A stretch of 64,000 nucleotides of DNA, from positions 2,114,501 through 2,178,500 of the forward strand of contig NZ_JAJOZB010000001.1 in NCBI RefSeq assembly GCF_023701745.1, given 5' to 3'. Shown piece by piece: positions 1-13,421 of this stretch. Source of the stretch: Streptomyces sp. RKAG293 (lineage in GTDB: Bacteria > Actinomycetota > Actinomycetes > Streptomycetales > Streptomycetaceae). A model generated the notes under the pieces. The model saw only the letters and a program-made list of their open reading frames with translations, was not told the origin of the DNA and searched no databases. Position 1 is the first letter of the stretch, and every line of letters begins with the position of its first letter. The translations under genes and the position numbers were made by a program.

Positions 1-122
1 GACGCGCGGGGCTGCGCCCGGCGTTCCGTGGCTAGTTTATCGTTCGCTTCGGCCGGACCGACAAGGCATCTCGGTACGTGGATATGCCGTGACCTGCGAC
101 ACCACTGGCGCCGGTACGACGA

Positions 123-143
123 TCCGCCCGTGGCACGGGCGGA
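123..143 (-). terminator. Stem-loop downstream of coaBC
   Basis: An 8-bp perfect stem (TCCGCCCG at 123-130, CGGGCGGA at 136-143) with a 5-nt loop lies about 40 bp past the coaBC stop. It has no U-tract, as is usual in streptomycetes. It probably ends the minus-strand coaBC transcript. The remaining bases 1-122 show no gene I can support. Confidence 0.5.
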
Positions 144-185
144 ATGCCGCAGAATTCCGGTTTTGGTACACCCGGAGGAACGATT

Positions 186-1394
186 TCACGTCAACCGGGC
201 GATGGCGAGATCCCACACCTGGTCGGCGAGGGCTTCCTTCGGACCGTACGGTACCGGGGTCTCGCTGCCGTCCGCACCCAGCACCACGGCCTCGTTCTGC
301 TCGGAGCCGAAGGCCTTGTGGTCCCCGACCTCGTTGACAACCAGCAGGTCACAGCCCTTGCGGAGCAGTTTGGCCCGACCGTTCGCCAGTACATCGTCGG
401 TTTCGGCGGCGAAGCCCACGATGAGCTGTCCGGGGTGTGAACGTTGTGTGGCGAGTTCTGCGAGGACGTCGGGGTTGCGGACGAGTTCCAGTGGCGGCTG
501 CTCCTGGTCGTCCTTCTTCTTGATCTTGCCAGCGGCGTAGTGCGCGGGCCGGAAGTCCGCCACGGCCGCCGCCATGACGACCACATCCGCGTCCGCCGCC
601 GCCTTCAGCACCGCCTCGCGCAGTTGCACGGCCGTGCCGACCCGCACCACATCGGCGCCCGCCGGGTCGGCGAGGTCGGTGTTGGCGGCCACCAGGGTGA
701 CGCGGGCGCCGCGGGCGACCGCCGTACGGGCCAGCGCGTAGCCCTGTTTTCCCGAGGAGCGGTTGCCCAGGTAGCGCACCGGGTCCAGCGGCTCACGGGT
801 GCCGCCGGCGCTGATCACCACATGGCGCCCGGCGAGATCGGTCGCGAGCCCCCGCGGGCCGCGGGTGAGCACCCGGCGGCAGACCTCGAAGATCTCGGCG
901 GGGTCGGGCAGCCGGCCCTTGCCGGTGTCCACGCCGGTCAGCCGGCCGACGGCGGGCTCGATCACGATCGCGCCCCGGCGGCGCAGGGTGGCGACGTTCT
1001 CCTGGGTGGCGGGGTGTTCCCACATCTCGGTGTGCATGGCCGGCGCGAACACCACCGGACATCGTGCGGTGAGCAGGGTGTTGGTGAGCAGGTCGTCGGC
1101 GAGGCCGTGCGCGGCCTTGGCGAGCAGGTCGGCGGTGGCCGGCGCGACCACCACGAGGTCGGCGTGCTGGCCGATCCTGACGTGCGGGACTTCCCGGACG
1201 TCGTCCCACACCCGGGTCGAGACGGGATTGCCGGACAGCGCCGACCAGGTGGCCTCTCCCACGAAGTGCAGCGCCGAGTCGGTGGGGACCACGCGTACGC
1301 CGTGCCCGGACTCGGTGAGCCGCCGCAGCAGCTCGCACGCCTTGTAGGCGGCGATCCCGCCGCTCACCCCCAGGACGACCTGTGGCTGGCCCAT
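186..1394 (-). CDS. coaBC: Bifunctional phosphopantothenoylcysteine decarboxylase / phosphopantothenate-cysteine ligase
   Basis: This enzyme catalyses two successive steps of coenzyme A synthesis: ligation of cysteine to 4'-phosphopantothenate and decarboxylation to 4'-phosphopantetheine. The N-terminal half is a HFCD flavoprotein (GVSGGIAAYKA near the start; PAMHTEMW in the place of the PxMNxxMW substrate motif). The C-terminal half is the ligase domain, with GGTREPLDPVRYLGNRSSGK and a late KKKDD lysine-rich strand. About 402 residues is normal for CoaBC. I chose the ATG at 1394, 16 codons inside the longest frame, because a GGGAGA ribosome-binding site sits just before it and the family start MGQPQVVLGVSGG follows. 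It is the last gene of the rpoZ-side group, separated from rpoZ by a strong hairpin. Confidence 0.96.
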   Translation of the reverse strand: MGQPQVVLGVSGGIAAYKACELLRRLTESGHGVRVVPTDSALHFVGEATWSALSGNPVSTRVWDDVREVPHVRIGQHADLVVVAPATADLLAKAAHGLADDLLTNTLLTARCPVVFAPAMHTEMWEHPATQENVATLRRRGAIVIEPAVGRLTGVDTGKGRLPDPAEIFEVCRRVLTRGPRGLATDLAGRHVVISAGGTREPLDPVRYLGNRSSGKQGYALARTAVARGARVTLVAANTDLADPAGADVVRVGTAVQLREAVLKAAADADVVVMAAAVADFRPAHYAAGKIKKKDDQEQPPLELVRNPDVLAELATQRSHPGQLIVGFAAETDDVLANGRAKLLRKGCDLLVVNEVGDHKAFGSEQNEAVVLGADGSETPVPYGPKEALADQVWDLAIARLT

Positions 1395-1438
1395 CGTCTC
1401 TCCCGCCGAGCTGTGGATTCTCTTGCGTCCATCACACA

Positions 1439-1473
1439 CCACGGGCCCGGCAGCGGTGCTGCCGGGCCCGTGG
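1439..1473 (-). terminator. Strong hairpin between rpoZ and coaBC
   Basis: A perfect 16-bp inverted repeat (1439-1454 with 1458-1473, 3-nt loop) lies between the rpoZ stop and the coaBC start. It is likely to terminate most rpoZ transcripts, so coaBC would depend on read-through or on a promoter in the 45 bp after the hairpin. Confidence 0.8.
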
Positions 1474-1493
1474 TGACAAGGATTCGGGTACTG

Positions 1494-1763
1494 CTAGCCG
1501 GCCGACTCGATGGCCTCGGAGGTCAGCAGTCCCGCGTTGATCTCGCGCAGCGCGATCGACAGCGGCTTCTCGTGGACGTGGGTGTCCACCAGGGGGCCGA
1601 CGTACTCCAGCAGGCCTTCACCGAGCTGGGAGTAGTACGCGTTGATCTGGCGCGCGCGCTTGGCCGCGTAGATCACCAGGCTGTACTTCGAGTCCGTGGC
1701 CTCGAGCAGCTCGTCGATCGGCGGGTTGATGATGCCCTCGGGCGTGGTGATGGAAGAGGACAT
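1494..1763 (-). CDS. rpoZ: DNA-directed RNA polymerase omega subunit
   Basis: The omega subunit helps assemble and stabilise the beta' subunit of RNA polymerase. The 89-residue protein has the family core [20 protein letters not shown] followed by [16 protein letters not shown] and the C-terminal [11 protein letters not shown] stretch, as in other actinobacterial omega proteins. The ATG start has an AGGTAGAG-type upstream purine tract. It lies 41 bp downstream of gmk on the same strand; a gmk-rpoZ pair is a common bacterial arrangement. Confidence 0.97.
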   Translation of the reverse strand: MSSSITTPEGIINPPIDELLEATDSKYSLVIYAAKRARQINAYYSQLGEGLLEYVGPLVDTHVHEKPLSIALREINAGLLTSEAIESAG

Positions 1764-1804
1764 TCTCTACCTACCCCTACTTTGTGGAAAAGAATGGAAG
1801 TGGA

Positions 1805-2398
1805 TCATACAACTCGCATCAAGGCTAGCAGCTCGCGTGCTACATCCTCGACCGAGGTATTGACAAGGGTCATGTCGAACTCGGATTCGGCAGCCAGTTC
1901 GACCTTGGCCGCGGCCAGCCGCCGCTCGATCACCTCGGGCGATTCGGTGCCCCGCCCGGTGAGCCGGCGGACCAGCTCGTCCCAGCTCGGCGGGGCCAGG
2001 AAGACGAGCTGCGCCTCGGGCATCGACTGGCGGACCAGCCGGGCGCCCTGCAGATCGATCTCCAGCAGCACGGGCTCACCCGCGTCGAGGCGGTCCAGCA
2101 CCGCCTTGCGCGGGGTGCCGTAGCGGTTGCCCGCGAACTCGGCCCACTCCAGCAGTTCACCGTTGGCGACGAGCTTGTCGAACTCGTCGCCGTCCACGAA
2201 GAAGTAGTGCACTCCGTGCTGCTCGCCCGGCCGTGGCCGGCGAGTGGTGGCCGACACCGAGAGCCATACCTCGGGGTGGACCTTGCGCATATGAGCGACG
2301 ACCGTGCTCTTGCCGACCCCGGAGGGGCCGGAGAGCACGGTCAGCCGCGGACGTACGTCCGGGGGCACGGGGGACGTCCCCCGGGATGTTGCAGCCAT
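1805..2398 (-). CDS. gmk: Guanylate kinase
   Basis: It phosphorylates GMP (and dGMP) to GDP with ATP in the cytoplasm. The P-loop GPSGVGKST is at about residues 24-32. The GMP-binding segment [13 protein letters not shown] is followed by HYFFV and the [16 protein letters not shown] motif, and LLEIDLQGA matches the Walker B region. At 197 residues it has a short N-terminal extension before PRLTVLSG, which I recall in streptomycete homologues; a start nearer the P-loop is possible. It is followed by rpoZ and preceded at 38 bp by mihF, so the three may be cotranscribed. Confidence 0.97.
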   Translation of the reverse strand: MAATSRGTSPVPPDVRPRLTVLSGPSGVGKSTVVAHMRKVHPEVWLSVSATTRRPRPGEQHGVHYFFVDGDEFDKLVANGELLEWAEFAGNRYGTPRKAVLDRLDAGEPVLLEIDLQGARLVRQSMPEAQLVFLAPPSWDELVRRLTGRGTESPEVIERRLAAAKVELAAESEFDMTLVNTSVEDVARELLALMRVV

Positions 2399-2436
2399 GA
2401 AGCGATTATCCCGGTTCCCGGAGGTGCTGGGGACCG

Positions 2437-2760
2437 TCAGGCGGCGCCGCCGCCGAACTCACGCTCCAAAGATGCGATCTGGTTGGAGCCGAGACCCCGC
2501 ACCCGGCGGCTTTCGGAGATGCCGAGCCGCTCCATGATCTGCTTGGCACGGACCTTGCCCACACCGGGCAGGGACTCAAGAAGGGCCGAGACCTTCATCT
2601 TGCCGATGACATCGTTCTCTCGGCCCGTCTTGATGACCTCATGCAGCGAAGCGCCGGAGTGCTTGAGCCGATTCTTGACCTCGGCGCGCTCCCGGCGGGC
2701 CGCGGCGGCCTTCTCGAGCGCGGCAGCGCGCTGTTCAGGGGTAAGGGGCGGAAGAGCCAC
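2437..2760 (-). CDS. mihF: Integration host factor, actinobacterial type (sIHF/mIHF)
   Basis: This is a small nucleoid-associated DNA-binding protein unrelated in sequence to the enterobacterial IHF dimer. The 107 residues start with a basic, alanine-rich helix ([19 protein letters not shown]). A helix-two turns-helix follows, with the helix-hairpin-helix core [18 protein letters not shown] and then RRVRGLG. In Streptomyces the family influences nucleoid compaction, sporulation and antibiotic production (established for sIHF of S. coelicolor). The GTG start follows a GAGGTG purine stretch. It is the first gene of the mihF-gmk-rpoZ group. Confidence 0.95.
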   Translation of the reverse strand: MALPPLTPEQRAAALEKAAAARRERAEVKNRLKHSGASLHEVIKTGRENDVIGKMKVSALLESLPGVGKVRAKQIMERLGISESRRVRGLGSNQIASLEREFGGGAA

Positions 2761-3014
2761 GCCTACGTCACCTCGGATATCGAACTGTCGGATACGGACC
2801 GGTTGTGGAACCTAGTCGCCCCCACCTGCAGGGCAACGAACGAAGCACTTGCGTGCTCGCTCTCGTCGGAGACTAGCGGTCACGGCGGCTCAAGTCAGCG
2901 AGAACAGACGAAAAGTCCTGGTCAGACTCGATCCGCTGGGATTTTTAGGACATAACGGCATCGGTTGACGCCGTCGCGGCTCCCGACAGGGGGTCCCGAG
3001 GGGGCCGGTGGCGC
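2761..3014 (-). promoter_or_regulatory. mihF upstream region
   Basis: These 254 bp between the pyrF stop and the mihF start contain no credible gene. A loose sigma-70-like pair, TTGCCC and TAGGTT with a 16-bp spacer, can be read on the minus strand about 50-80 bp before mihF. A small hairpin (AGCAC-TTGC-GTGCT) lies near 2849. The local base composition is less GC-rich than the flanking genes, as expected for a promoter. The exact promoter is uncertain. Confidence 0.4.
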
Positions 3015-3860
3015 TCAGCCCGCCAGGGCGGCCCGGACCTCGTCGGCGAACCGGGCCGCGGCGTCCCGCAGTCCGGCCACGTCGGGGCCGTGCCGCAGCA
3101 CATCGCGGCTCACGCTCGGGAGGACGTTGCCGACCGCGGACCCGAAGAGCCCGGGGAGACCGGCCGGCGTCGCGCCCTGGGCGCCGATGCCGGGGGCCAG
3201 CAGCGGCCCGTTGACGTCCAGGTCCGCGCCGGCCTCGCTGAGGGTGGCACCGACCACGGCGCCGACGGATCCGAGCGGGCGCTCGCCGGCGTTCTCGGCC
3301 GCGATGTGGTCGAGCATCACCTGGGCGAGCGACCTGCCGTTCGCGGCCGTGGCCCGCTGGACCTCGGCGCCCTCCGGATTGGAGGTCAGGGCGAGGACGA
3401 AGACCCCGGCGCCGGAGATCCGCGCCGCGTCCAGCGCGGGCCGCAGCGAGCCGAAGCCGAGGTACGGGCTGACGGTGACCGCGTCGGAGAAGAGCGGGGA
3501 GTCCTTGTCGAGGAAGGTGGCGGCGTAGGCGGCCATGGTGGAGCCGATGTCACCGCGCTTGGCGTCCATCAGCACCAGCGCGCCGGCGGCGCGGGCGTCG
3601 GCGACGGCCCGCTCCAGCACGGCGATGCCCCTGGAGCCGAAGCGCTCGAAGAACGCGCTCTGCGGCTTGAGGACGGCGACCCGGTCGGCGAGGGCGTCGA
3701 CCACGGTGCGCGTGAAGCGCTCCAGACCGGCCACGTCGTCGTTGAGGCCCCAGGAGGTCAGCAGCGCCGCGTGCGGGTCGATGCCGACGCAGAGCTGACC
3801 GCGGGTGTCCATCGCGTGCCGCAGCCGCGCGCCGAAGGGTTCCAGGTTCTCCGCGCTCAT
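3015..3860 (-). CDS. pyrF: Orotidine 5'-phosphate decarboxylase
   Basis: It converts OMP to UMP, the last step of de novo UMP synthesis. The 281-residue protein is of the longer type-2 subfamily used by actinobacteria. It has the substrate aspartate in CVGIDPH (about residue 25), the catalytic cluster [14 protein letters not shown], and the phosphate loop [10 protein letters not shown]. The ATG at 3860 was chosen because it overlaps the pyrD stop as ATGA and is preceded by GGAAGGTGAG; the 33 extra upstream codons are arginine/proline-rich out-of-frame noise. It is translationally coupled to pyrD. Confidence 0.96.
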   Translation of the reverse strand: MSAENLEPFGARLRHAMDTRGQLCVGIDPHAALLTSWGLNDDVAGLERFTRTVVDALADRVAVLKPQSAFFERFGSRGIAVLERAVADARAAGALVLMDAKRGDIGSTMAAYAATFLDKDSPLFSDAVTVSPYLGFGSLRPALDAARISGAGVFVLALTSNPEGAEVQRATAANGRSLAQVMLDHIAAENAGERPLGSVGAVVGATLSEAGADLDVNGPLLAPGIGAQGATPAGLPGLFGSAVGNVLPSVSRDVLRHGPDVAGLRDAAARFADEVRAALAG

Positions 3861-4966
3861 GAGCTCACCTTCCGGTGTTCGGCGCCGACCGCGTCGGCGA
3901 GGGTGGCGTACGGGCTCGCGGCCAGCCGTGCCGCGAGGCCCTGGTGGAGGGCGCGGCACCAGAACGGGCCCTCGTAGATGAAGGCGCTGTACCCCTGGAC
4001 CAGGGTGGCACCGGCCAGGATGCGCTCCCAGACGTCGTCGGCGGTGGTGACGCCGCCGACCCCGACCAGGGTGATCCGGTCGCCGACCCGGGCGTACAGC
4101 CGGCTCAGCACCTCCAGCGAGCGGGTCCGCAGCGGGGCGCCGGACAGGCCGCCGGTCTCCTGGACCAGCGCCGGGTCCGAGGTCAGCCCCAGGCCGTCGC
4201 GGGCGATCGTGGTGTTGGTGGCGATGATGCCGTCCAGGCCGAGCTCGACGGCGAGGTCGGCGACGGCGTCGATGTCGTCGTCGGCCAGGTCCGGGGCGAT
4301 CTTGACCAGCAGCGGCACCCGGCGGGTGGTGACCGTGCGGTCGGCGGCCTCGCGCACCGCGGTCAGCAGCGGGCGCAGCTGGTCGACGGCCTGCAGATTG
4401 CGCAGCCCCGGGGTGTTGGGCGATGAGACGTTGACGACGAGGTAGTCCGCGTGGGCCGCGAGCCGCTCGGTGGAGGTCACGTAGTCCGCGGTGGCCTCGT
4501 CCTCGGGGACCACCTTGGTCTTGCCGATGTTGACGCCGACGGTCGTCCTGAAGGCCGGCGTGCGGGCCGCCAGCCGGGCGGCGACCGCGGCTGAGCCCTC
4601 GTTGTTGAAGCCCATGCGGTTGATCAGCGCGCGGTCCTGGACCAGCCGGAAGAGCCGCTTCTTCGGGTTGCCGGACTGCGGCTGCCCGGTGACGGTGCCG
4701 ATCTCGACGTGGTCGAAGCCGAGCATCGCCATGCCGTCGATCGCGACGGCGTTCTTGTCGAAGCCGGCCGCGAGGCCGAACGGGCCGTGCATGCGCAGGC
4801 CCAGCGCCTCGGTGCGCAGCGCCGTGTGGCGGGGCGCGAGCACGGCCGCCACGAGGGTGCGCAGGACCGGGACGCGGGCGGCGAACCGGATCCAGCCGAA
4901 CGCCAGGTGGTGTGCCCGCTCGGGGTCCATGCGCCGGAAGAGCAGTCGGAAGAGGAGGGAGTACAT
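3857..4966 (-). CDS. pyrD: Dihydroorotate dehydrogenase (quinone), class 2
   Basis: It oxidises dihydroorotate to orotate with FMN and passes electrons to membrane quinone. The 369-residue protein has the class 2 N-terminal helical extension ([20 protein letters not shown]) that docks it to the inner membrane face. It also has [10 protein letters not shown], the FNNEG loop, and [14 protein letters not shown] with the catalytic serine typical of class 2. The FMN phosphate site lies in GVGGV. The ATG at 4966 sits 18 codons inside the longest frame and gives the normal N-terminus. It overlaps pyrF by 4 nt and follows carB after a 130-bp gap containing a hairpin. Confidence 0.96.
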   Translation of the reverse strand: MYSLLFRLLFRRMDPERAHHLAFGWIRFAARVPVLRTLVAAVLAPRHTALRTEALGLRMHGPFGLAAGFDKNAVAIDGMAMLGFDHVEIGTVTGQPQSGNPKKRLFRLVQDRALINRMGFNNEGSAAVAARLAARTPAFRTTVGVNIGKTKVVPEDEATADYVTSTERLAAHADYLVVNVSSPNTPGLRNLQAVDQLRPLLTAVREAADRTVTTRRVPLLVKIAPDLADDDIDAVADLAVELGLDGIIATNTTIARDGLGLTSDPALVQETGGLSGAPLRTRSLEVLSRLYARVGDRITLVGVGGVTTADDVWERILAGATLVQGYSAFIYEGPFWCRALHQGLAARLAASPYATLADAVGAEHRKVSS

Positions 4967-5012
4967 GCGGAGCCTTCTACGGGATTCTGCGGGGCGGCGG
5001 TCACATGGCGAG

Positions 5013-5034
5013 GGGGACACCGGTCGGTGTCCCC
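5013..5034 (-). terminator. Hairpin between carB and pyrD
   Basis: An inverted repeat GGGGACACCG / CGGTGTCCCC lies in the carB-pyrD gap. It may terminate or attenuate the pyrR-carB transcript, making pyrD-pyrF partly independent. Weak as a classical terminator because no U-tract follows. Confidence 0.55.
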
Positions 5035-5096
5035 TCCTGGCGCTAGGGAGTGTCGTGCCAGGCCCCGCCGACCAGACGGGACTGCGACGACACGAC

Positions 5097-8400
<3,304 letters not shown>

Positions 8401-8408
<8 letters not shown>

Positions 8409-9576
8409 GCTGGCCCTCCATCAGATCTGCGCTGTGCTGGTTGTTGTCTCGCATGAGCTCGACGAAACGGTCGAACAGGTACGCGGCGTCGTGCGGGCCG
8501 GCGGCTGCTTCGGGGTGGTACTGGACGCTGAACGCCGGCTGGTCGAGGAGGTGGAGTCCCTCGACCACGTTGTCGTTCAGGCAGACGTGGCTGACCTCGG
8601 CCCGGCCGTAGGGCGTGTCCGAGACCGTGTCGAGCGGCGCGTCGACGGCGAAGCCGTGGTTGTGCGCGGTGATCTCGACCTTGCCGGTGGTGCGGTCCTG
8701 GACCGGCTGGTTGATGCCGCGGTGGCCGTACTTGAGCTTGTAGGTGCCGAACCCGAGCGCGCGGCCCAGGATCTGGTTGCCGAAGCAGATGCCGAAGAGC
8801 GGGGTCTTCCGCTCCAGCACCCCCCGCATCACCGCGACCGGGTGGTCGGCGGTGGCCGGGTCGCCGGGGCCGTTGGAGAAGAACACCCCGTCGGGCGCGA
8901 CGGCGTACACGTCCTCGACGGTCGCGGTGGCGGGCAGCACATGGACCTCGATGCCGCGCTCGGCCATCCGCTGCGGCGTCATCGCCTTGATGCCGAGGTC
9001 GATCGCGGCCACGGTGAAGCGCTTGGTGCCGATCGCCGGGACGATGTACGACTCCTTGGTCGCCACCTCGGCCGACAGGTCGGCGCCCTTCATCTGGGGT
9101 GCCTGGAGGACCTTGGCGAGCAGGTCGGCGTCGGTGCCGATGGCGGCACCGGAGAAGATGCCGACCCGCATGGCGCCGCGCTCGCGCAGATGGCGGGTGA
9201 GGGCGCGGGTGTCGATGCCGCTGATGCCGACGACGCCCTGGTTGACGAGTTCCTCGTCGAGGGTGCGGCGGGCGCGCCAGTTGGACGAGACCCGGGCGGG
9301 GTCGCGGACCACATAGCCGGCGACCCAGATGCGGGACGACTCCGGGTCCTCGTCGTTGACGCCGGTGTTGCCGATGTGCGGAGCCGTCATGACGACCACC
9401 TGGCGGTGGTACGACGGGTCGGTCAGCGTCTCCTGGTAGCCGGACATGCCGGTGGAGAAGACGGCCTCGCCGACGGTCTCCCCCACCGCCCCGTAGGCAC
9501 GGCCGCGGAAGATCCGGCCGTCCTCCAGGACGAGTACGGCGGGGGTCCTGTCTGCCCGCTGGGTGGAGGTCGTCAT
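8401..9576 (-). CDS. carA: Carbamoyl-phosphate synthase small (glutaminase) subunit
   Basis: It hydrolyses glutamine and channels ammonia to CarB. The 391-residue protein has the CPSase small-subunit N-terminal domain (ALVLEDG-type start, [17 protein letters not shown]) and a class I amidotransferase domain. The catalytic cysteine is in [12 protein letters not shown] and the His-Glu pair in [10 protein letters not shown]. The ATG at 9576 overlaps the stop of the upstream PH-like gene by 4 nt, which decides the start. It overlaps carB by 8 nt, consistent with equimolar coupled synthesis. Confidence 0.97.
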
Positions 9577-10217
9577 CGTGGGCCTTCCTGGTGGAGCGGG
9601 GCGGCGACGGCACTGTCGCCGGGGTGCTGGTCGGGTACGGGGGCGCCCGCCGCGGATGCGGCGGCCCCGGATGCTGATGCCATGGAGCCGACCGCGTCGA
9701 CCCAGCCGGCGTGCTCGGCCGCGTGCTCGGAGCGGAAACCCGAGTCGATGAGCCGGCCGCCGTGCTCCCAGGTGATCACCAGCAGGCCGCCCTCGGTGAG
9801 GACCTTGCCGGCGATGCCCTTGTCGAGCCGGGCGCCGCGCAGTGCGGCGGTGGGGACGAAGAAGTCCGGCGCGCCGGTCCGTTCCGCGTGCAGGCCCTGC
9901 TCCGTCAGAGTGAGCACGGCCATGCTGCGCACCCCGAGGCCGTGGGCGACGATGCGGTCCAGCCACTGACCCGCGGTGGTGCTGCCGTGGTAGCGGCCCC
10001 TGAGGGTCAGCAGCGGTTCGGCGCCGTCCTCGGGGACGGTGGGCAGCTCGGGCAGGCCGCCCTGGAGGGTGCCGCGCCACTTCCAGCCCTCGCGCATCAG
10101 CCAGTAGACGAGCGCGACGAACAGGCCCAGGCCCACGATCCAGCCGATCCGTGCGGACCAGTCGGTGACCTGCTGGGACTTCTGGTCCGCCGCCAGCAGG
10201 AGAGTCAGAGTTGTCAC
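9573..10217 (-). CDS. PH-like domain membrane protein of the pyr operon
   Basis: The function of this 214-residue protein is unknown. It has one N-terminal membrane segment ([18 protein letters not shown], about residues 28-46), then a basic patch and a soluble domain. The soluble domain resembles the PH-like barrel proteins found in actinobacterial pyrimidine operons ([12 protein letters not shown], later [17 protein letters not shown]). An alanine-rich tail ends the protein. It starts with GTG overlapping the pyrC stop (GTGA) and overlaps carA by 4 nt, so it is translated as part of pyrC-carA. The same position between pyrC and carA is kept in many actinobacteria as I recall, which suggests a role tied to the pathway or to membrane placement of its enzymes. 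That is inference. Confidence 0.85.
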   Translation of the reverse strand: MTTLTLLLAADQKSQQVTDWSARIGWIVGLGLFVALVYWLMREGWKWRGTLQGGLPELPTVPEDGAEPLLTLRGRYHGSTTAGQWLDRIVAHGLGVRSMAVLTLTEQGLHAERTGAPDFFVPTAALRGARLDKGIAGKVLTEGGLLVITWEHGGRLIDSGFRSEHAAEHAGWVDAVGSMASASGAAASAAGAPVPDQHPGDSAVAAPLHQEGPR

Positions 10218-11500
10218 GCGAGTTTCCCGTCCACGACCGTCGCCCTGCCCCGCAGGAAGGTGGCGATCACCCGGCCCGGCAGCTCACGGCCCTCGTACGG
10301 GGTGTTGCGGCTGCGGGAGGCGAAGCCCGCGGGATTCACCACTCCACGGTAAGCCGGATCGACGAGAGTGAGGTTCGCGGGCTCGCCCGCGGCGACCGGC
10401 CGTCCGTGGCCGGCCAGCCGGCCGATGACGGCGGGCCGCGCCGACATGCGGTCGGCGACGCCGGCCCAGTCGAGCAGGCCGGTGTCGACCATCGTCTGCT
10501 GGACGACGGACAGCGCGGTCTCCAGGCCCACCATGCCCATGGCGGCCGCGGCCCACTCGCAGTCCTTGTCCTCGTGCGGGTGCGGCGCGTGGTCGGTGGC
10601 GACGCAGTCGATGGTGCCGTCGGCCAGCGCCTCGCGCAGCGCCATGACGTCGGCCTCGGTGCGCAGCGGCGGGTTGACCTTGTAGACCGGGTTGTACGAG
10701 CGGACCAGCTCGTCGGTGAGCAGCAGGTGGTGCGGGGTGACCTCGGCGGTCACGTTCCAGCCCTTGGACTTGGCCCAGCGGACGATCTCGACGGAGCCGG
10801 CCGTGGACAGATGGCAGATGTGCACGCGGGAGTCGACGTGCGCGGCGAGCAGCACGTCGCGGGCGATGATCGACTCCTCGGCGACGGCCGGCCAGCCGAC
10901 CAGGCCCAGTTCGCCGGAGACGATGCCCTCGTTCATCTGGGCGCCCTCGGTGAGGCGGGGCTCCTGGGCGTGCTGGGCGACGACTCCGTCGAAGGCCTTC
11001 ACGTACTCCAGCGCGCGGCGCATGATCACCGCGTCGTCGACGCACTTGCCGTCGTCGGAGAAGACCCGCACACCGGCGGCGGAGTCGGCCATCGCGCCGA
11101 GCTCGGCGAGCTGCTTGCCCGCCAGGCCGACGGTGACGGCGCCGACCGGCTGCACGTCGCAGTAGCCGGACTCGCGGCCGAGCCGCCAGACCTGCTCGAC
11201 GACGCCCGCGGTGTCCGCGACGGGGAAGGTGTTGGCCATCGCGTGCACGGCGGTGTAGCCGCCGATGGCGGCGGCGCGGGTGCCGGTCAGGACCGTCTCG
11301 GAGTCCTCGCGGCCCGGCTCGCGCAGATGGGTGTGCAGGTCGACGAGGCCCGGCAGCAGGATCATGCCGTCCGCCTCGACGACGGTGGCGCCGTCGGCGT
11401 CCAGCGCGGTTCCGACGGCGGCGATCGTCTCACCGTCGATCAGGACGTCCTGCGGGTCGCCGCCGAGCACCTTGGCGCCTCGGATCAGGGTCTTGCTCAT
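10214..11500 (-). CDS. pyrC: Dihydroorotase
   Basis: It cyclises N-carbamoyl-aspartate to dihydroorotate. The 428-residue protein belongs to the class I amidohydrolase type. It has the zinc motif [12 protein letters not shown], a bridging-lysine region replaced by aspartate ([13 protein letters not shown]), later metal histidines in [16 protein letters not shown] sequence ([14 protein letters not shown]), and the catalytic aspartate in [10 protein letters not shown]. The ATG overlaps the pyrB stop by 4 nt and the next gene overlaps its own stop by 4 nt, indicating tight coupling within the operon. Confidence 0.97.
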   Translation of the reverse strand: MSKTLIRGAKVLGGDPQDVLIDGETIAAVGTALDADGATVVEADGMILLPGLVDLHTHLREPGREDSETVLTGTRAAAIGGYTAVHAMANTFPVADTAGVVEQVWRLGRESGYCDVQPVGAVTVGLAGKQLAELGAMADSAAGVRVFSDDGKCVDDAVIMRRALEYVKAFDGVVAQHAQEPRLTEGAQMNEGIVSGELGLVGWPAVAEESIIARDVLLAAHVDSRVHICHLSTAGSVEIVRWAKSKGWNVTAEVTPHHLLLTDELVRSYNPVYKVNPPLRTEADVMALREALADGTIDCVATDHAPHPHEDKDCEWAAAAMGMVGLETALSVVQQTMVDTGLLDWAGVADRMSARPAVIGRLAGHGRPVAAGEPANLTLVDPAYRGVVNPAGFASRSRNTPYEGRELPGRVIATFLRGRATVVDGKLA

Positions 11501-12528
11501 GACTGGTCGTTCTCCTCGGTGCGGGCGGCGGGGGCGGCGGTGGCGATGGCGGGTTCGTTCCCGCCGAGCAGCAGGTACAGGACGGCCATCCGGATGCTGA
11601 CGCCGTTGGCGACCTGCTCGACGACGGTGCAGCGCTCGGAGTCGGCGACCTCGGCGGTGATCTCCATGCCGCGGTTCATCGGGCCGGGGTGCATCACGAT
11701 GGCGTGTTCCGGCAGGGCGGCCATCCGGCCGCCGTCGAGGCCGTAGCGGCGGGAGTACTCGCGCTCGGTGGGGAAGAACGCGGCGTTCATCCGTTCGCTC
11801 TGCACCCGCAGCATCATCACGGCGTCGGACTTGGCGAGCACCGCGTCCAGGTCGTAGGAGACGTCGCAGGGCCAGCTGTCCACGCCGATCGGCAGCAGGG
11901 TCGGCGGGGCGACCAGGGTGACCTGGGCGCCGAGCGTGTTGAGCAGGTGGACGTTGGAGCGGGCGACCCGGCTGTGCAGGATGTCGCCGACGATCGTGAT
12001 CCGGCGGCCGGCGAGGTCGCGGCCAGTGCCGTCGCCAGGACCGCGGTGGAAGGTCGGGCCGCCGTCCTTCGCGCCCGCCAGGTGGCGGCGCATGGTGAAG
12101 GCGTCGAGCAGCGCCTGGGTGGGGTGTTCGTGGGTGCCGTCACCGGCGTTGACGACCGAGCCGCCGATCCAGCCGGAGGTGGCGAGCCGGTGCGGGGCGC
12201 CGGAGGAGCCGTGCCGGATGACGACGGCGTCGGCGCCCATCGCCTCCAGGGTCAGCGCGGTGTCCTTCAGGGACTCGCCCTTGGAGACCGAGGAGCCCTT
12301 GGCGGAGAAGTTGATGACATCGGCGGAGAGCCGCTTGGCGGCGGCCTCGAAGGAGATGCGGGTGCGGGTCGAGTCCTCGAAGAAGAGGTTGACGACGGTG
12401 CGGCCGCGCAGGGTCGGCAGCTTCTTGATCGGCCGGTCGGCCACGCGGGCCATTTCCTCGGCGGTGTCGAGGACGAGGATGGCGTCGTCGCGGGTCAGGT
12501 CGGCGGCCGAGATCAGGTGGCGCTTCAT
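11497..12528 (-). CDS. pyrB: Aspartate carbamoyltransferase catalytic subunit
   Basis: It condenses carbamoyl phosphate with aspartate, the committed pyrimidine step. The 343-residue protein carries the carbamoyl-phosphate loop [13 protein letters not shown] (near residue 50). It also has the [14 protein letters not shown] lysine loop, the HPTQALLD motif and a C-terminal [11 protein letters not shown] motif. A modest insertion ([19 protein letters not shown], about residues 152-170) separates the two domains. No pyrI regulatory subunit is present, as is usual when PyrR controls the pathway. It is preceded by an 83-bp gap with a hairpin after pyrR. Confidence 0.97.
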   Translation of the reverse strand: MKRHLISAADLTRDDAILVLDTAEEMARVADRPIKKLPTLRGRTVVNLFFEDSTRTRISFEAAAKRLSADVINFSAKGSSVSKGESLKDTALTLEAMGADAVVIRHGSSGAPHRLATSGWIGGSVVNAGDGTHEHPTQALLDAFTMRRHLAGAKDGGPTFHRGPGDGTGRDLAGRRITIVGDILHSRVARSNVHLLNTLGAQVTLVAPPTLLPIGVDSWPCDVSYDLDAVLAKSDAVMMLRVQSERMNAAFFPTEREYSRRYGLDGGRMAALPEHAIVMHPGPMNRGMEITAEVADSERCTVVEQVANGVSIRMAVLYLLLGGNEPAIATAAPAARTEENDQS

Positions 12529-12577
12529 CGGGTCACTCCGAAGGGGGTACTGGGGCGGCGGAGGGCATGCTCGTGGG

Positions 12578-12600
12578 CCCGGACCGCGCGGGGGTCCGGG
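12578..12600 (-). promoter_or_regulatory. Stem-loop in the pyrR-pyrB gap
   Basis: An 8-bp inverted repeat, CCCGGACC (12578-12585) with GGTCCGGG (12593-12600), lies just past the pyrR stop. It could be a partial terminator or a processing/attenuation element that sets pyrR apart from the enzyme genes. There is no PyrR-loop signature here, so its role is not known. Confidence 0.4.
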
Positions 12601-12611
12601 TCGTGCTTGCG

Positions 12612-13228
<617 letters not shown>

Positions 13229-13355
13229 GCCAGGGATACGGCCTCACGTTACCAGGCGCGCAGGTCGCGTTCTCGGGCGGTCACCCGCACGATAGGCACA
13301 CCGGTACGAATCGGACGCTCGCGCAGTACAGGGAGACCGGTCCGGACCATTCGGC

Positions 13356-13399
13356 TTGACGAAGTCAAATTACGCTGCGTAACCTCACAGTGAGTCACC
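13356..13399 (+). promoter_or_regulatory. bldD promoter with BldD operator
   Basis: TTGACG (13356-13361) and TAACCT (13380-13385) with an 18-bp spacer form a plausible promoter. The sequence AGTGAGTCACC at 13389-13399 is an exact match to the BldD box pattern AGTGA-N-TCACC and covers the expected transcription start region. An overlapping CTCAC-A-GTGAG palindrome extends it upstream. Autorepression by BldD is established in S. coelicolor. The bldD and pyrR promoters share the same 237-bp intergenic region. Confidence 0.8.
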
Positions 13400-13421
13400 G
13401 AGTTTCCGTCCGGGGAGCCTT

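Noticed and set aside
1..122. SAM-riboswitch or other leader of a gene left of the window
   Set aside because: No conserved riboswitch core could be recognised in these bases; only the coaBC hairpin just after is clear.
186..1442. Longer starts for coaBC, pyrF, pyrD, aroB, rarA, hisS, ruvB, pimA and pgsA frames
   Set aside because: In each case the extra N-terminal codons are Arg/Pro/Gly-rich, run into an upstream gene or lack a ribosome-binding site, while an internal start has both a site and the family N-terminus.
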